Made by a program: the position numbers and the translations under genes. 63,018 bases of DNA, from IMG/VR virus record IMGVR_UViG_3300048838_000780, positions 1 through 63,018 of that record. One strand, written 5' to 3'. The notes below the pieces were generated by a model. That model was given only the letters and a program-made list of their open reading frames with translations. It searched no databases and had not been told where the DNA came from. Below, one piece after another: positions 33,361 through 42,300 of this stretch; position 1 is the first letter of the stretch; every line of letters starts with the position of its first letter. The DNA is from a virus.

Positions 33361-36300
33361 ATGAAGAATATTTTTCTATTTGGCTTCCTCCTTCTTGCAA
33401 CCATTTCTTTTGCCCAAGTGCGACCGGATAACTTCCCTTTGCAAACGGCGCCGGATTCGTCGAACTTCGAAGTATATTCCCAAAAGAACGGAATAACAAG
33501 GCGGGCAAACCTTTGGGCGCTCAAGAAGTATTTTGCCCCCTATATTAAGGCAACCCCAATTGCATACGTCCCGGCATCAACCGGTAATACCCTGGATCTT
33601 TCGACTTTCGCACTTACCGGCGGCGATTCGCTGTACTACATCGACGGCGCCGGACGGGCGGCGTTAATTTACGATCCAAATACCTTGCAATCGTTGACCC
33701 TTTCAAACGATACCCTTTACCTATCCGGCGGCGGTGGGGTCTACTTGGGCGGCGGCGGCGCCGGTATTACCGACGGGGACAAAGGCGACATAACGGTATC
33801 GGGATCCGGCACGGTATGGGATATAGACGCGGGGACCGTTGGATCCACGGAGGTAACGGATAACAGTTTGGCGGCCGGGGATCTTTTGGTCGACGTCATA
33901 TCGTCCGTGGACGGGGTAGCGAATGACGGGGGGAACATTGACCTTGTAGCGGGCGCAAATGTGACAATAACCCCGAACGACGGCGCCAATACCATTACCA
34001 TTGCGGCGACGGACACGGATACCCAATTGTCCGAAGAACAAGTCGAAGACTTTGTCGGGGGAATGCTTACGGGTAACACGGAAACAGGGATAACGGTTAC
34101 TTATGAGGATACCGACGGAACAATCGACTTCGTGGCGACGGATCCTTCCTTGAGCAACGAAGGGTCCCTAACCGTCGGGGCGGGGACGTCGACGACGTCG
34201 ACCATTTCTTCCAATACTTCCGGATCTACGGACGTAACTTTGGAAGCGGGGGCAAATATTCTTATTTCGGAAACAGGCAATACCATTACGATTGCGGCGT
34301 CTTCGGGAACTGCAACCGTCGGGGACGGCGACTACGGGGATATTGTGGTATCGGGAACGGGTACGGTATGGGATATAGACGCGGGGACCGTCGGATCCAC
34401 GGAGGTAACGGATAACAGCTTGGCGGCCGGGGATCTTTTGGTCGACGTCGTATCGTCCGTGGACGGGGTAGCAAACGACGGGGGGAACATCGACCTTGTC
34501 GCCGGATCCAATATCACAATAACCCCGGACGACGGCGCCAATACCATTACCATTGCATCGACGGACACGGATACCCAATTGTCCGAAGAACAAGTCGAAG
34601 ACTTCGTCGGGGGGATGCTTACGGGTAACACGGAAACAGGGATAACGGTTACTTATGAGGATACCGACGGAACAATCGACTTCGTGGCGACGGATCCTTC
34701 CTTGAGCAACGAAGGATCCCTAACCGTTGGGGCGGGGACGTCGACGACGTCGACCATTTCTTCGAATACTTCCGGATCCACGGCGGTAACCCTGGAAGCG
34801 GGGACGAATATTACCCTTTCAGAAACGGGCAATACCATTACGATTGCGGCGGCAATTGGGGCGGCCGGGTCCCCTGTTTACGGGGAAGCGTACAACGCAA
34901 CAAGCGACGCCTTGGCAATAACGGCCGGGGTCCCGGTAATTTCGGACGGTATGGTCGCCGGATCGACGAACGGTTTTTCGTATTCGGCCGGACGTCTTAC
35001 ATATTCGGGGGCGTCCGCAATGTTTTTTGTCACCTATTCGGCGGAAATTCATTCGACGGCGACGGGATCCCTTACAAAAGTTTGGATCTACAAAAACGGA
35101 TCTTCCGTTGCGGACACATACCGGGAAGAATACGCGGAAGCTGCAAGCGAGAAAGAAAACATAACGACCGGCGGCCTAATCTCTTTGGATAGTTTGGACT
35201 ACCTGGAAGTTTTTTTCGATGCTTCGGAGAATGCAACGATAACGATTGAAAGCGCCAATATTTCGACAATCCGGGTTGGTAATTCTTCCGGCGGCGACGG
35301 CGTATCCGACGGCGATAAAGGCGACATAACGGTATCGGGATCCGGCACGGTATGGGATATAGACGCGGGGACCGTCGGATCCACGGAGGTAACGGATAAC
35401 AGCTTGGCGGCCGGGGATCTTTTGGTCGACGTCGTATCGTCCTTGGACGGGGTAACCAATGACGGGGGCAATATTGACCTTGTAGCGGGCGCAAATGTGA
35501 CGATAACCCCGAATGACGGCGCCAATACCATTACCATTGCGGCGACGGACACGGATACCCAATTGTCCGAAGAACAAGTCGAAGACTTCGTCGGGGGGAT
35601 GCTTACGGGTAACACGGAAACAGGGATAACGGTTACTTATGAGGATACCGACGGAACAATCGACTTCGTGGCGACGGATCCTTCCTTGAGCAACGAAGGA
35701 TCCCTAACCGTTACGGCGGGGTCCGGTACGACGTCCGTTATTTCCTCCAATACGTCCGGATCCACGGACGTAACATTGTCGGCAAGTACCGGTCTTTCCA
35801 TATCAGAAACAGGCAATACCATTACCCTAACCAATACCGGGGACACGAACGCGGGGGACGACTTGACGACGTCGACAAGTTTTTCCGGCGATGTTTCCGG
35901 ATTATACAGCAACTTGCAACTTGGGGCAAACGTCGTCGGTACGGCGGAAGTAGACGGCACCTTAACGGCGGCGGATCTTGCGGTAAACGTCGTTTCTTCC
36001 GTCGAAAACGTCACCAACGACGGGGGGAACATCGACCTTGCGGCAAGCGGCATTGTAAGCATAACAGGCGACGACGGCGCTAATACTATTACCATTGGCG
36101 TTGCCAAGGTCAAACAAATAAAAGGCGCAACAATCGAAAGTCCTGGAAGCAGCGAAAACATTTCCCTTTTTTACACGGACCATGCGATAACCATTACCAG
36201 GGTATCCGACGTCGTCCGGGGGACAACCCCTTCCGTAACGTATAACATTCGACACGCAACGACCAGGGATAGCGGGTCGCCAAATGATGTTTTTGGATCA

Positions 36301-36450
36301 AATAGGACGGTTACTTCTACTTCCGGCGCAACTACGACGACGTTTAGCGACGCGACGATACCGGCTAACTCTTGGGTCTGGCTTATCACATCTGCAACAT
36401 CCGGAACAATTACGGATATAAATATTACCCTTCAATATGAGGCGGATTAA
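33361..36450 (+). CDS. Repeat-rich secreted-type fibre protein, 1029 residues
   Basis: It begins with a signal peptide ending in SFAQ (about 18 residues). Three copies of a repeat of about 180 residues follow (about 135-315, 320-500 and 650-835). Each contains VGSTEVTDNSLAAGDL, then GANTITIA, then EDTDGTIDFVATDPSLSNEG, and is rich in Asp, Thr and Gly. A non-repeated beta domain (about 500-640) lies between copies 2 and 3. Long Asp/Thr repeats are typical of fibre shafts in marine and freshwater Bacteroidota phages. The last 120 residues may be the receptor-binding tip. Confidence 0.75.
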   Translation: MKNIFLFGFLLLATISFAQVRPDNFPLQTAPDSSNFEVYSQKNGITRRANLWALKKYFAPYIKATPIAYVPASTGNTLDLSTFALTGGDSLYYIDGAGRAALIYDPNTLQSLTLSNDTLYLSGGGGVYLGGGGAGITDGDKGDITVSGSGTVWDIDAGTVGSTEVTDNSLAAGDLLVDVISSVDGVANDGGNIDLVAGANVTITPNDGANTITIAATDTDTQLSEEQVEDFVGGMLTGNTETGITVTYEDTDGTIDFVATDPSLSNEGSLTVGAGTSTTSTISSNTSGSTDVTLEAGANILISETGNTITIAASSGTATVGDGDYGDIVVSGTGTVWDIDAGTVGSTEVTDNSLAAGDLLVDVVSSVDGVANDGGNIDLVAGSNITITPDDGANTITIASTDTDTQLSEEQVEDFVGGMLTGNTETGITVTYEDTDGTIDFVATDPSLSNEGSLTVGAGTSTTSTISSNTSGSTAVTLEAGTNITLSETGNTITIAAAIGAAGSPVYGEAYNATSDALAITAGVPVISDGMVAGSTNGFSYSAGRLTYSGASAMFFVTYSAEIHSTATGSLTKVWIYKNGSSVADTYREEYAEAASEKENITTGGLISLDSLDYLEVFFDASENATITIESANISTIRVGNSSGGDGVSDGDKGDITVSGSGTVWDIDAGTVGSTEVTDNSLAAGDLLVDVVSSLDGVTNDGGNIDLVAGANVTITPNDGANTITIAATDTDTQLSEEQVEDFVGGMLTGNTETGITVTYEDTDGTIDFVATDPSLSNEGSLTVTAGSGTTSVISSNTSGSTDVTLSASTGLSISETGNTITLTNTGDTNAGDDLTTSTSFSGDVSGLYSNLQLGANVVGTAEVDGTLTAADLAVNVVSSVENVTNDGGNIDLAASGIVSITGDDGANTITIGVAKVKQIKGATIESPGSSENISLFYTDHAITITRVSDVVRGTTPSVTYNIRHATTRDSGSPNDVFGSNRTVTSTSGATTTTFSDATIPANSWVWLITSATSGTITDINITLQYEAD

Positions 36451-37165
36451 AGGATATTTAATTGTCGCACTTTTGCCCCTTTTTGGGGTTGGATACGCGC
36501 AAACGGTCGAAGAATTCGTCGGGGACGGGACTTGGTCTAAACCAAGTGGAGTTACCCAAGTAATTGTCGAATGTTGGGGCGGGGGAGGCGCCGGGGGCGG
36601 CGCAACCACGAACGGCACGGGCGGGGGCGGCGGCGCCGGGGGGCAATATGCAAAAAAGACGGTTACTTATAGTTCCGGGGCGGCCTCTATTTCGTACACG
36701 GTAGGCGGCGGCGCCGTGGGTAATACGGGAAATGGAGGGACCGGCGGCGAAACAAGTTGGAATAGCGGCGAAGTCGTAGCAAAGGGCGGCGCCGGGGGCG
36801 TGGCAAACAACGGAAGCGGGGGGACCGGATCAACAAGCGGGGGCGTTGGCGACATTGTTTACGCGGGCGGGTCCGGGGCGGCCGGGGCTACAAGTTCCGG
36901 CGGCGGCGGCGGCGGCGCCGGGTCTACGGGAACCGGGAAGAATGCTTCGGGAACAACGGCGGGCGGCGCAACAAGTGAAAACGGCGGCGCCGGGGGTAAT
37001 GGCAGATCAACAAGCGGGGCCGGTTTAGCCGGAAGTACCTTTGGCGGCGGCGGCGGCGGCGGGAAAAAGACGACGACGACCAATAGGGCGGGCGGCGCCG
37101 GGGCGCAAGGAATGATAAGAATTACCTATACTGTTAACCCAAGAAGGGTTTTTATAATTAACTGA
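36437..37165 (+). CDS. Glycine-rich adhesin with signal peptide
   Basis: A 242-residue protein with a signal peptide ending in GYAQ and a VEEFVGDGTWSKPSGVTQVI strand module. A Gly-rich domain of about 170 residues follows (many GGGGGGAG runs) and closes with an IRITYTV strand. This is the Gly-rich phage tail-tip/adhesin type, analogous in composition to T-even gp38, where poly-Gly loops set receptor choice. It overlaps the upstream fibre gene by 14 bases and lies between the two repeat fibres. Confidence 0.7.
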   Translation: MRRIKGYLIVALLPLFGVGYAQTVEEFVGDGTWSKPSGVTQVIVECWGGGGAGGGATTNGTGGGGGAGGQYAKKTVTYSSGAASISYTVGGGAVGNTGNGGTGGETSWNSGEVVAKGGAGGVANNGSGGTGSTSGGVGDIVYAGGSGAAGATSSGGGGGGAGSTGTGKNASGTTAGGATSENGGAGGNGRSTSGAGLAGSTFGGGGGGGKKTTTTNRAGGAGAQGMIRITYTVNPRRVFIIN

Positions 37166-37167
37166 CT

Positions 37168-40026
37168 ATGAAAGTATTGTATTTTTTCCCCTTTTTGCTT
37201 CTTCCCTTCTTTTTGAAGGGGCAAACACCAACCGGAAGTGTACAAATACCGTCGGGTACAACGGCGCAACGTCCAACTTCCCCGGGGGTCGGTGAATTCC
37301 GTATTAATACGGATTCGTTAAAAGTCGAATTTTGGTCCGGGTCCGCTTGGGTCCTTTTGGGGGTAGGCGGCGGCGGCGGCGTATCCGACGGGGACAAAGG
37401 GGACATTACCGTATCGTCTTCCGGGACGGCATGGAATATCGACGCGGGGGTCGTCGGATCCACGGAGGTAACGGATAACAGTTTGGCGGCCGGGGATCTT
37501 TTGGTCGACGTCATATCGTCCTTGGACGGGGTAGCAAACGACGGGGGCAATATTGACCTTGTAGCGGGCGCAAATGTGACAATAACCCCGAACGACGGCG
37601 CCAATACCATTACCATTGCGGCGACGGACACGGATACCCAATTGTCCGAAGAACAAGTCGAAGACTTTGTCGGGGGGATGCTTACGGGTAACACGGAAAC
37701 AGGGATAACGGTTACTTATGAGGATACCGACGGAACAATCGACTTCGTGGCGACGGATCCTTCCTTGAGCAATGAAGGGTCCCTAACCGTCGGGGCGGGG
37801 ACGTCGACGACGTCGACCATTTCTTCGAATACGTCCGGATCCACGGCGGTAACCCTGGAAGCGGGGACGAATATTACCCTTTCAGAAACGGGGAATACCA
37901 TTACCATTGCATCGACGGCGGCCGGAATATCCGACGGGGACAAAGGGGACATTACCGTATCGTCTTCCGGGACGGCATGGAATATCGACGCGGGGGTCGT
38001 CGGATCCACGGAGGTAACGGATAACAGTTTGGCGGCCGGGGATCTTTTGGTCGACGTCATATCGTCCTTGGACGGGGTAGCAAACGACGGGGGCAATATT
38101 GACCTTGTAGCGGGCGCAAATGTGACAATAACCCCGAACGACGGCGCCAATACCATTACCATTGCGGCGACGGACACGGATACCCAATTGTCCGAAGAAC
38201 AAGTCGAAGACTTTGTCGGGGGAATGCTTACGGGTAACACGGAAACAGGGATAACGGTTACTTATGAGGATACCGACGGAACAATCGACTTCGTGGCGAC
38301 GGATCCTTCCTTGAGCAATGAAGGGTCCCTAACCGTCGGGGCGGGGACGTCGACGACGTCGACCATTTCTTCGAATACGTCCGGATCCACGGCGGTAACC
38401 CTGGAAGCGGGGACGAATATTACCCTTTCAGAAACGGGGAATACCATTACCATTGCATCGACGGCGGCCGGAATATCCGACGGGGACAAAGGGGACATTA
38501 CCGTATCGTCTTCCGGGACGGCATGGAATATCGACGCGGGGGTCGTCGGATCCACGGAGGTAACGGATAACAGTTTGGCGGCCGGGGATCTTGCCGTCGA
38601 CGTCGTATCGTCCTTGGACGGGGTAGCAAACGACGGGGGCAATATTGACCTTGTAGCGGGCGCAAATGTGACAATAACCCCGAATGACGGCGCCAATACC
38701 ATTACCATTGCGGCGACGGACACGGATACCCAATTGTCCGAAGAACAAGTCGAAGACTTCGTCGGGGGGATGCTTACGGGTAACACGGAAACAGGGATAA
38801 CGGTTACTTATGAGGATACCGACGGAACAATCGACTTCGTGGCGACGGATCCTTCCTTGAGCAATGAAGGGTCCCTAACCGTCGGGGCGGGGACGTCGAC
38901 GACGTCGACCATTTCTTCGAATACGTCCGGATCCACGGCGGTAACCCTGGAAGCGGGGACGAATATTACCCTTTCAGAAACGGGCAATACCATTACCATT
39001 GCGGCGGCCGGGGGCGGCGGCGGGTCCCCTTCCGTTATCACTCCTTCGACCATTACGGCACAACAAGACAATTATTCCCCGACGGGTTGGGCGGATGCAA
39101 CTTTTGTCCGTCTTTCCGGCGATATAGATATGGATGCAATTACCGGATTTTCGGCGGAAACTTCCGGGGAAGTAAAGACCCTTGGAAACGTTGGGGACTA
39201 TACGATCTTCATTTCCCCGGAAAATACTTCTTCGACGGCTGCAAATCGCATTTCCTATCCGGAAGATATTTTGTTGGAACCAGGGGAAAGTATGCAAATA
39301 ATCTACGACGGGACTTTAACCCGTTGGGTCCCCTTGTCTTGTCCGTCAAAAGGATTTTCCAATATTCGCCGGTCTTGGTTCGCCAATAAAAGTTCCGGCC
39401 GGGCGGCGGAAGGGATAGCGGACGATATAAATATCCTTTTTGCCTATTCCGGGGGTAGCATTTCTTCGCAAAGTTCGACGGCGACGACCCCCCTTTCCGC
39501 ATGGGCATTGGCAACCGGTACGACGACGACCGGGGATTGTTACGGGTATATGGCTAAAGGGTCTGAAAACATGGGGTACATTGGATCCGCTTATATGTAC
39601 ACGGAATGTCTTTTCCAGCTTGAAGACTTAAGCGACGGGACCAACGGGTACGACCTTTATTTCCGCCTTACGACTTCCCCTTCGTCTACTTCCGTAACGG
39701 CAAACAATAGTCTTGGTATTCGTTATTCCGACGACGTCAATTCTGGAAAACTGGAAGCCTTTACGCGCAATTCGTCCGGGACAGAAACGACCCTGGATCT
39801 TGGGGTAACCGTTGCGGCGGATACTCCTTATCGCCTTGGCGTGTCTATAAACAAAGCGGGGACCTTGGCGACGTTCTTTGTAAACGATAATGTAGTAGGT
39901 CAGATAACGACCAATCTTCCAAGTGGAACGGATCTTGGAACGGCCTTCTTCATTAAGAAGACAGCCGGAACGACTTCCCGGACGGCGTATTTATTCCGAA
40001 TCTTAGGCGTGGCAGTGTTACCATAA
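37168..40026 (+). CDS. Repeat-rich secreted-type fibre protein, 952 residues
   Basis: A signal-like N-terminus (about 21 residues, LFFLKGQ) is followed by a linker and three 182-residue repeats nearly identical to each other and to those in the 1029-residue fibre. The C-terminal 340 residues are unique. They include a WVPLSCPSKGFSN segment and a beta domain of about 200 residues with a jelly-roll or lectin-like pattern (SLGIRYSDDVNSGKLEAF). This region is the likely receptor-binding tip. The next gene starts at the stop. Confidence 0.75.
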   Translation: MKVLYFFPFLLLPFFLKGQTPTGSVQIPSGTTAQRPTSPGVGEFRINTDSLKVEFWSGSAWVLLGVGGGGGVSDGDKGDITVSSSGTAWNIDAGVVGSTEVTDNSLAAGDLLVDVISSLDGVANDGGNIDLVAGANVTITPNDGANTITIAATDTDTQLSEEQVEDFVGGMLTGNTETGITVTYEDTDGTIDFVATDPSLSNEGSLTVGAGTSTTSTISSNTSGSTAVTLEAGTNITLSETGNTITIASTAAGISDGDKGDITVSSSGTAWNIDAGVVGSTEVTDNSLAAGDLLVDVISSLDGVANDGGNIDLVAGANVTITPNDGANTITIAATDTDTQLSEEQVEDFVGGMLTGNTETGITVTYEDTDGTIDFVATDPSLSNEGSLTVGAGTSTTSTISSNTSGSTAVTLEAGTNITLSETGNTITIASTAAGISDGDKGDITVSSSGTAWNIDAGVVGSTEVTDNSLAAGDLAVDVVSSLDGVANDGGNIDLVAGANVTITPNDGANTITIAATDTDTQLSEEQVEDFVGGMLTGNTETGITVTYEDTDGTIDFVATDPSLSNEGSLTVGAGTSTTSTISSNTSGSTAVTLEAGTNITLSETGNTITIAAAGGGGGSPSVITPSTITAQQDNYSPTGWADATFVRLSGDIDMDAITGFSAETSGEVKTLGNVGDYTIFISPENTSSTAANRISYPEDILLEPGESMQIIYDGTLTRWVPLSCPSKGFSNIRRSWFANKSSGRAAEGIADDINILFAYSGGSISSQSSTATTPLSAWALATGTTTTGDCYGYMAKGSENMGYIGSAYMYTECLFQLEDLSDGTNGYDLYFRLTTSPSSTSVTANNSLGIRYSDDVNSGKLEAFTRNSSGTETTLDLGVTVAADTPYRLGVSINKAGTLATFFVNDNVVGQITTNLPSGTDLGTAFFIKKTAGTTSRTAYLFRILGVAVLP

Positions 40027-40409
40027 TGATTGCAATTGTTGTCCTTGTCATTTTGTCGGCTATTTGCAGCGCTTTAATGGACGTAGGGAATTTTCACCCG
40101 TCGCAATTACGTTTGCCTTCTTGGTGGAAGCATAATTGGACGGCGAAATACGTTGGCGGGGATCCTGAAAACGGCCGGGTTAAATGGAAGATCGGACCTT
40201 TTGAGGTTGTAAAGCCGGTACAACTTTCCGACGGTTGGCATTTCTCAAAAATGGTCTTCGTCATTGCCAATATTTTGTCCGTTGTTGTTGCTTTAACGGT
40301 TGAAAAAAAGTTAAATTCCGTCATAATTGGGGGCGCTTTTGTTGGTCTTGGCGTCTTGTGGAATACGACTTTTTCACTTTTTTACAACAAAATTTTTCGG
40401 ACGAAATGA
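40026..40409 (+). CDS. Membrane protein, 127 residues
   Basis: Hydrophobic segments lie at about 1-18, 77-92 and 97-115. Between the first two is HPSQLRLPSWWKHNW then a KWKIGPFEVVKPVQLSDGWHF region. Short proteins of this pattern occur in Bacteroidota phages and mobile elements, often beside holin-like genes; no function is established. Coupled to both neighbours. Confidence 0.6.
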   Translation: MIAIVVLVILSAICSALMDVGNFHPSQLRLPSWWKHNWTAKYVGGDPENGRVKWKIGPFEVVKPVQLSDGWHFSKMVFVIANILSVVVALTVEKKLNSVIIGGAFVGLGVLWNTTFSLFYNKIFRTK

Positions 40410-40630
40410 AGAACTTACTACACGGAGGAACGGCCGTCGGAAGCTACTTAATAAGCGGTATCGCCTTTTTGACCCATGCAAGCGAATGGGTCGGGGTCCT
40501 TTCCGGCATTGCCGGGGCTTTTGTTACCGTAACCCTTGGACTTCGCAACTATGCGGAATACCGGGACAAAATGACGGATATTAGAATAAAAGAAGCGCAA
40601 GCCGGGTTAAACAACCTGGAAAAGCATTAA
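40406..40630 (+). CDS. Holin-like protein, two membrane segments
   Basis: The ATG at 40406 overlaps the upstream stop as ATGA. The 74-residue product has two hydrophobic segments (about 8-24 and 31-46) and a charged C-terminal helix (YRDKMTDIRIKEAQAGLNNL). This is a common class II holin layout. A separate lysis cassette lies at 10.5-12.4 kb, so A may carry two pore formers, or this one serves another purpose. Confidence 0.55.
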   Translation: MKNLLHGGTAVGSYLISGIAFLTHASEWVGVLSGIAGAFVTVTLGLRNYAEYRDKMTDIRIKEAQAGLNNLEKH

Positions 40631-40657
40631 CTTTCGTAAAATTCAAAATTCTTTAAT

Positions 40658-41164
40658 ATGGGAACAATTGTTAAGCTAAACGCGGCTATTGCCGCACTCA
40701 TTACCACGGCGCTAAGTATGGGGTTGGACGCCCTAATCGCGGCCGTTTCCAAGTCCCCGATTGCAAAAGCCGGTTTGGAAAGTGTAAAAAACCGGTTGAT
40801 CCAAACGACTTCCGCACTTGCGGACGCAGACCCGAACGATACCGAACAACTGGAAAAAATCTGGTTGAAGCAATTTGTTGGGGAAGACGTCTACGAAATT
40901 GGGGCGGAACAATTCCAAGCGGGATTGGCGAAGATCCAAAGCGAACGGCTCAAGCGCCTTGCCGCGCATATCGGCCGGTATGGTTTGGAAGTGGTAAAAT
41001 TGGTCACCGACGACGACCCCAACAACGAAGCGCAATTGCGGGAACATTTGGCAAAGTTCTTCGAAGACGCCGAAACGGAAGCGATTATCGTCGAAGACTA
41101 CGTCCGGGCGGGGTTGACGGCGGCGGCGGCCGGGATCCGGAACGGCGGCGACGCCAACGGGTGA
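40658..41164 (+). CDS. Hypothetical helical protein, 168 residues
   Basis: The N-terminal 30 residues are hydrophobic and Ala-rich (NAAIAALITTALSMGLDALI). The remainder is helical and charged, ending in a Gly/Asp tail. It may be membrane-associated. No family is recognised. Confidence 0.55.
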   Translation: MGTIVKLNAAIAALITTALSMGLDALIAAVSKSPIAKAGLESVKNRLIQTTSALADADPNDTEQLEKIWLKQFVGEDVYEIGAEQFQAGLAKIQSERLKRLAAHIGRYGLEVVKLVTDDDPNNEAQLREHLAKFFEDAETEAIIVEDYVRAGLTAAAAGIRNGGDANG

Positions 41165-41209
41165 AGGACCAGGGACGCAACCAATTTACAAACTCCAAAC
41201 TTTTTCGCA

Positions 41210-41638
41210 ATGGCAAACAACCCGTACAACCTACCCGGCGAAGCGCGGCCTAATATGCGGTCGATCAACGTTATCCTTTGTTGTCACTTCCCGACGTTCG
41301 CCCAAAGTTTTACGTTGATCGTACCTTTGGAGACGTCGTATTGGGCAAGGGGCGGCGCCTTCCTTTTACTCCTTTCGATCCTGAAAGCGAAGGAGGCAAA
41401 CCCCAAGTTTCGGGGGTTCTTGGATAGGATCTTAGACCCTACCAGGAAGCAGGAAAACGAATACGCCCAAGCTACCTTCGTACCGGCACGGCGCCCGGGG
41501 ATCCCCCCGGCGGAAGTGCTGCAAATGACTGTTACGGATACCAGGGACGAAGCCTTCCAAAGACTTATCACCGGCGTCAAGGTGGAAGGGGACGACCCCC
41601 GGGATCTTCCCGAACTTCCCCCCGAAGAAGTTGAGTAG
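41210..41638 (+). CDS. Hypothetical protein, 142 residues
   Basis: The start is preceded by ACAAACTCCAAACTTTTTCGCA, a variant of the start context of this phage. The first 60 residues contain a hydrophobic stretch (ARGGAFLLLLSIL). The C-terminus is acidic (DLPELPPEEVE). It is the last gene before the terminator at 41669 and so ends the late transcript. Confidence 0.55.
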   Translation: MANNPYNLPGEARPNMRSINVILCCHFPTFAQSFTLIVPLETSYWARGGAFLLLLSILKAKEANPKFRGFLDRILDPTRKQENEYAQATFVPARRPGIPPAEVLQMTVTDTRDEAFQRLITGVKVEGDDPRDLPELPPEEVE

Positions 41639-41668
41639 GTGTTTTTGTTTCACATAATGAAGGAGTAA

Positions 41669-41700
41669 GCCCGGTCCGATTTTTTCGGGTCGGGTTTTTT
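41669..41700 (+). terminator. Terminator at the end of the late genes of A
   Basis: GCCCGGTCCGA pairs with TCGGGTCGGG (two mismatches), followed by TTTTTTCTTTT. It isolates the promoter at 41743. Confidence 0.65.
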
Positions 41701-41730
41701 CTTTTCCCGGAAAAAAAACTTGCCCTTTTT

Positions 41731-41754
41731 TTTGGATAAAAATTTGGATAAAAA
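41731..41754 (+). repeat. Tandem 12-bp repeat overlapping a promoter
   Basis: TTTGGATAAAAA occurs twice head to tail. The second copy contains the -33 TTTG of the promoter at 41743-41773, so the pair could be an operator for a repressor or activator of the S-region transcript. Confidence 0.5.
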
Positions 41755-41773
41755 GAAAATGGTAGTATATTTG
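41743..41773 (+). promoter_or_regulatory. Bacteroidota-type promoter before the S-region genes
   Basis: TTTG at 41743-41746, 19 bases, then TATATTTG at 41766-41773. The boxes and spacing equal those at 3976-4006. It would transcribe 41812 onward across the circle junction to the DUF932 gene. Confidence 0.75.
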
Positions 41774-41811
41774 TTGCTGTTGTTACGCTTATATCACTAA
41801 ACAATCTTGCA

Positions 41812-42300
41812 ATGAACAGCTTAAATCTTGAGCGCTTCCGGAACATCATTCTTGGGGATCCTTCCCCGTCCGCTTTGGATATTCGTACCAAGATCCAAGA
41901 AGTAGCGCAAATTGCCAACCGGCTAAACGACCTTGCATCGGAGGAAGAAAATTGGCGCAAGGCGTCCGCCTTGGGTACCTTGGCCTTGGACCTCCAAAAA
42001 GCCTTGGAAGTTTTTTACCTGGAATACAACGCGGCCGAACTTTGCCGCAAGACCCGGGACCATTTGGTCGAAGTCGGTTGGGAAGGCTTCGTCCAAATGT
42101 TACCCAAGGAATACCTTTCGATTGTGGATGCAATCGACCTCAAGTTTGGATCGGCCGATAACCCCTTCGAAGAATTCGTCTTCGACTTCGATTGGCATTT
42201 GGTCCCCTTGTCCGGATCGGATCCCCGAAAGTGGATCCCTGAAGATTGGGAAACGCTTTGTCGGCATTTTTCGGCAACCTATACAATGATTTTTCGCTAA
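41812..42300 (+). CDS. Hypothetical protein, 162 residues (first early gene of A)
   Basis: It follows the strong promoter at 41743 and the leader CACTAAACAATCTTGCA. The N-terminal half is helical (IRTKIQEVAQIANRLNDLA); the C-terminal half is acidic, aromatic and beta-like (FVFDFDWHLVPL). No family is recognised. Its last 63 codons lie inside segment S and occur again at 62892-63018, fused to a genome B lipoprotein signal. Confidence 0.65.
   Translation: MNSLNLERFRNIILGDPSPSALDIRTKIQEVAQIANRLNDLASEEENWRKASALGTLALDLQKALEVFYLEYNAAELCRKTRDHLVEVGWEGFVQMLPKEYLSIVDAIDLKFGSADNPFEEFVFDFDWHLVPLSGSDPRKWIPEDWETLCRHFSATYTMIFR

Larger units (their letters stand above)
33361..39005 (+). repeat. Family of near-identical ~546-bp coding repeats across two fibre genes
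   Basis: The units beginning at 37381, 37927 and 38473 are exactly 546 bp apart and differ at only a few bases. Related copies start near 33770, 34322 and 35312 in the other fibre gene. Long stretches around ACACGGATACCCAATTGTCC are the same in all copies. The repeats can recombine within and between the two genes and are longer than short reads, so copy number in the assembly is uncertain. Confidence 0.85.

Noticed and set aside
37158-39071. Long - strand ORFs of 106-178 residues under the fibre genes
   Set aside because: They recur with every 546-bp repeat and are antisense shadows of it. They lack start contexts, and every other A gene is on the + strand.
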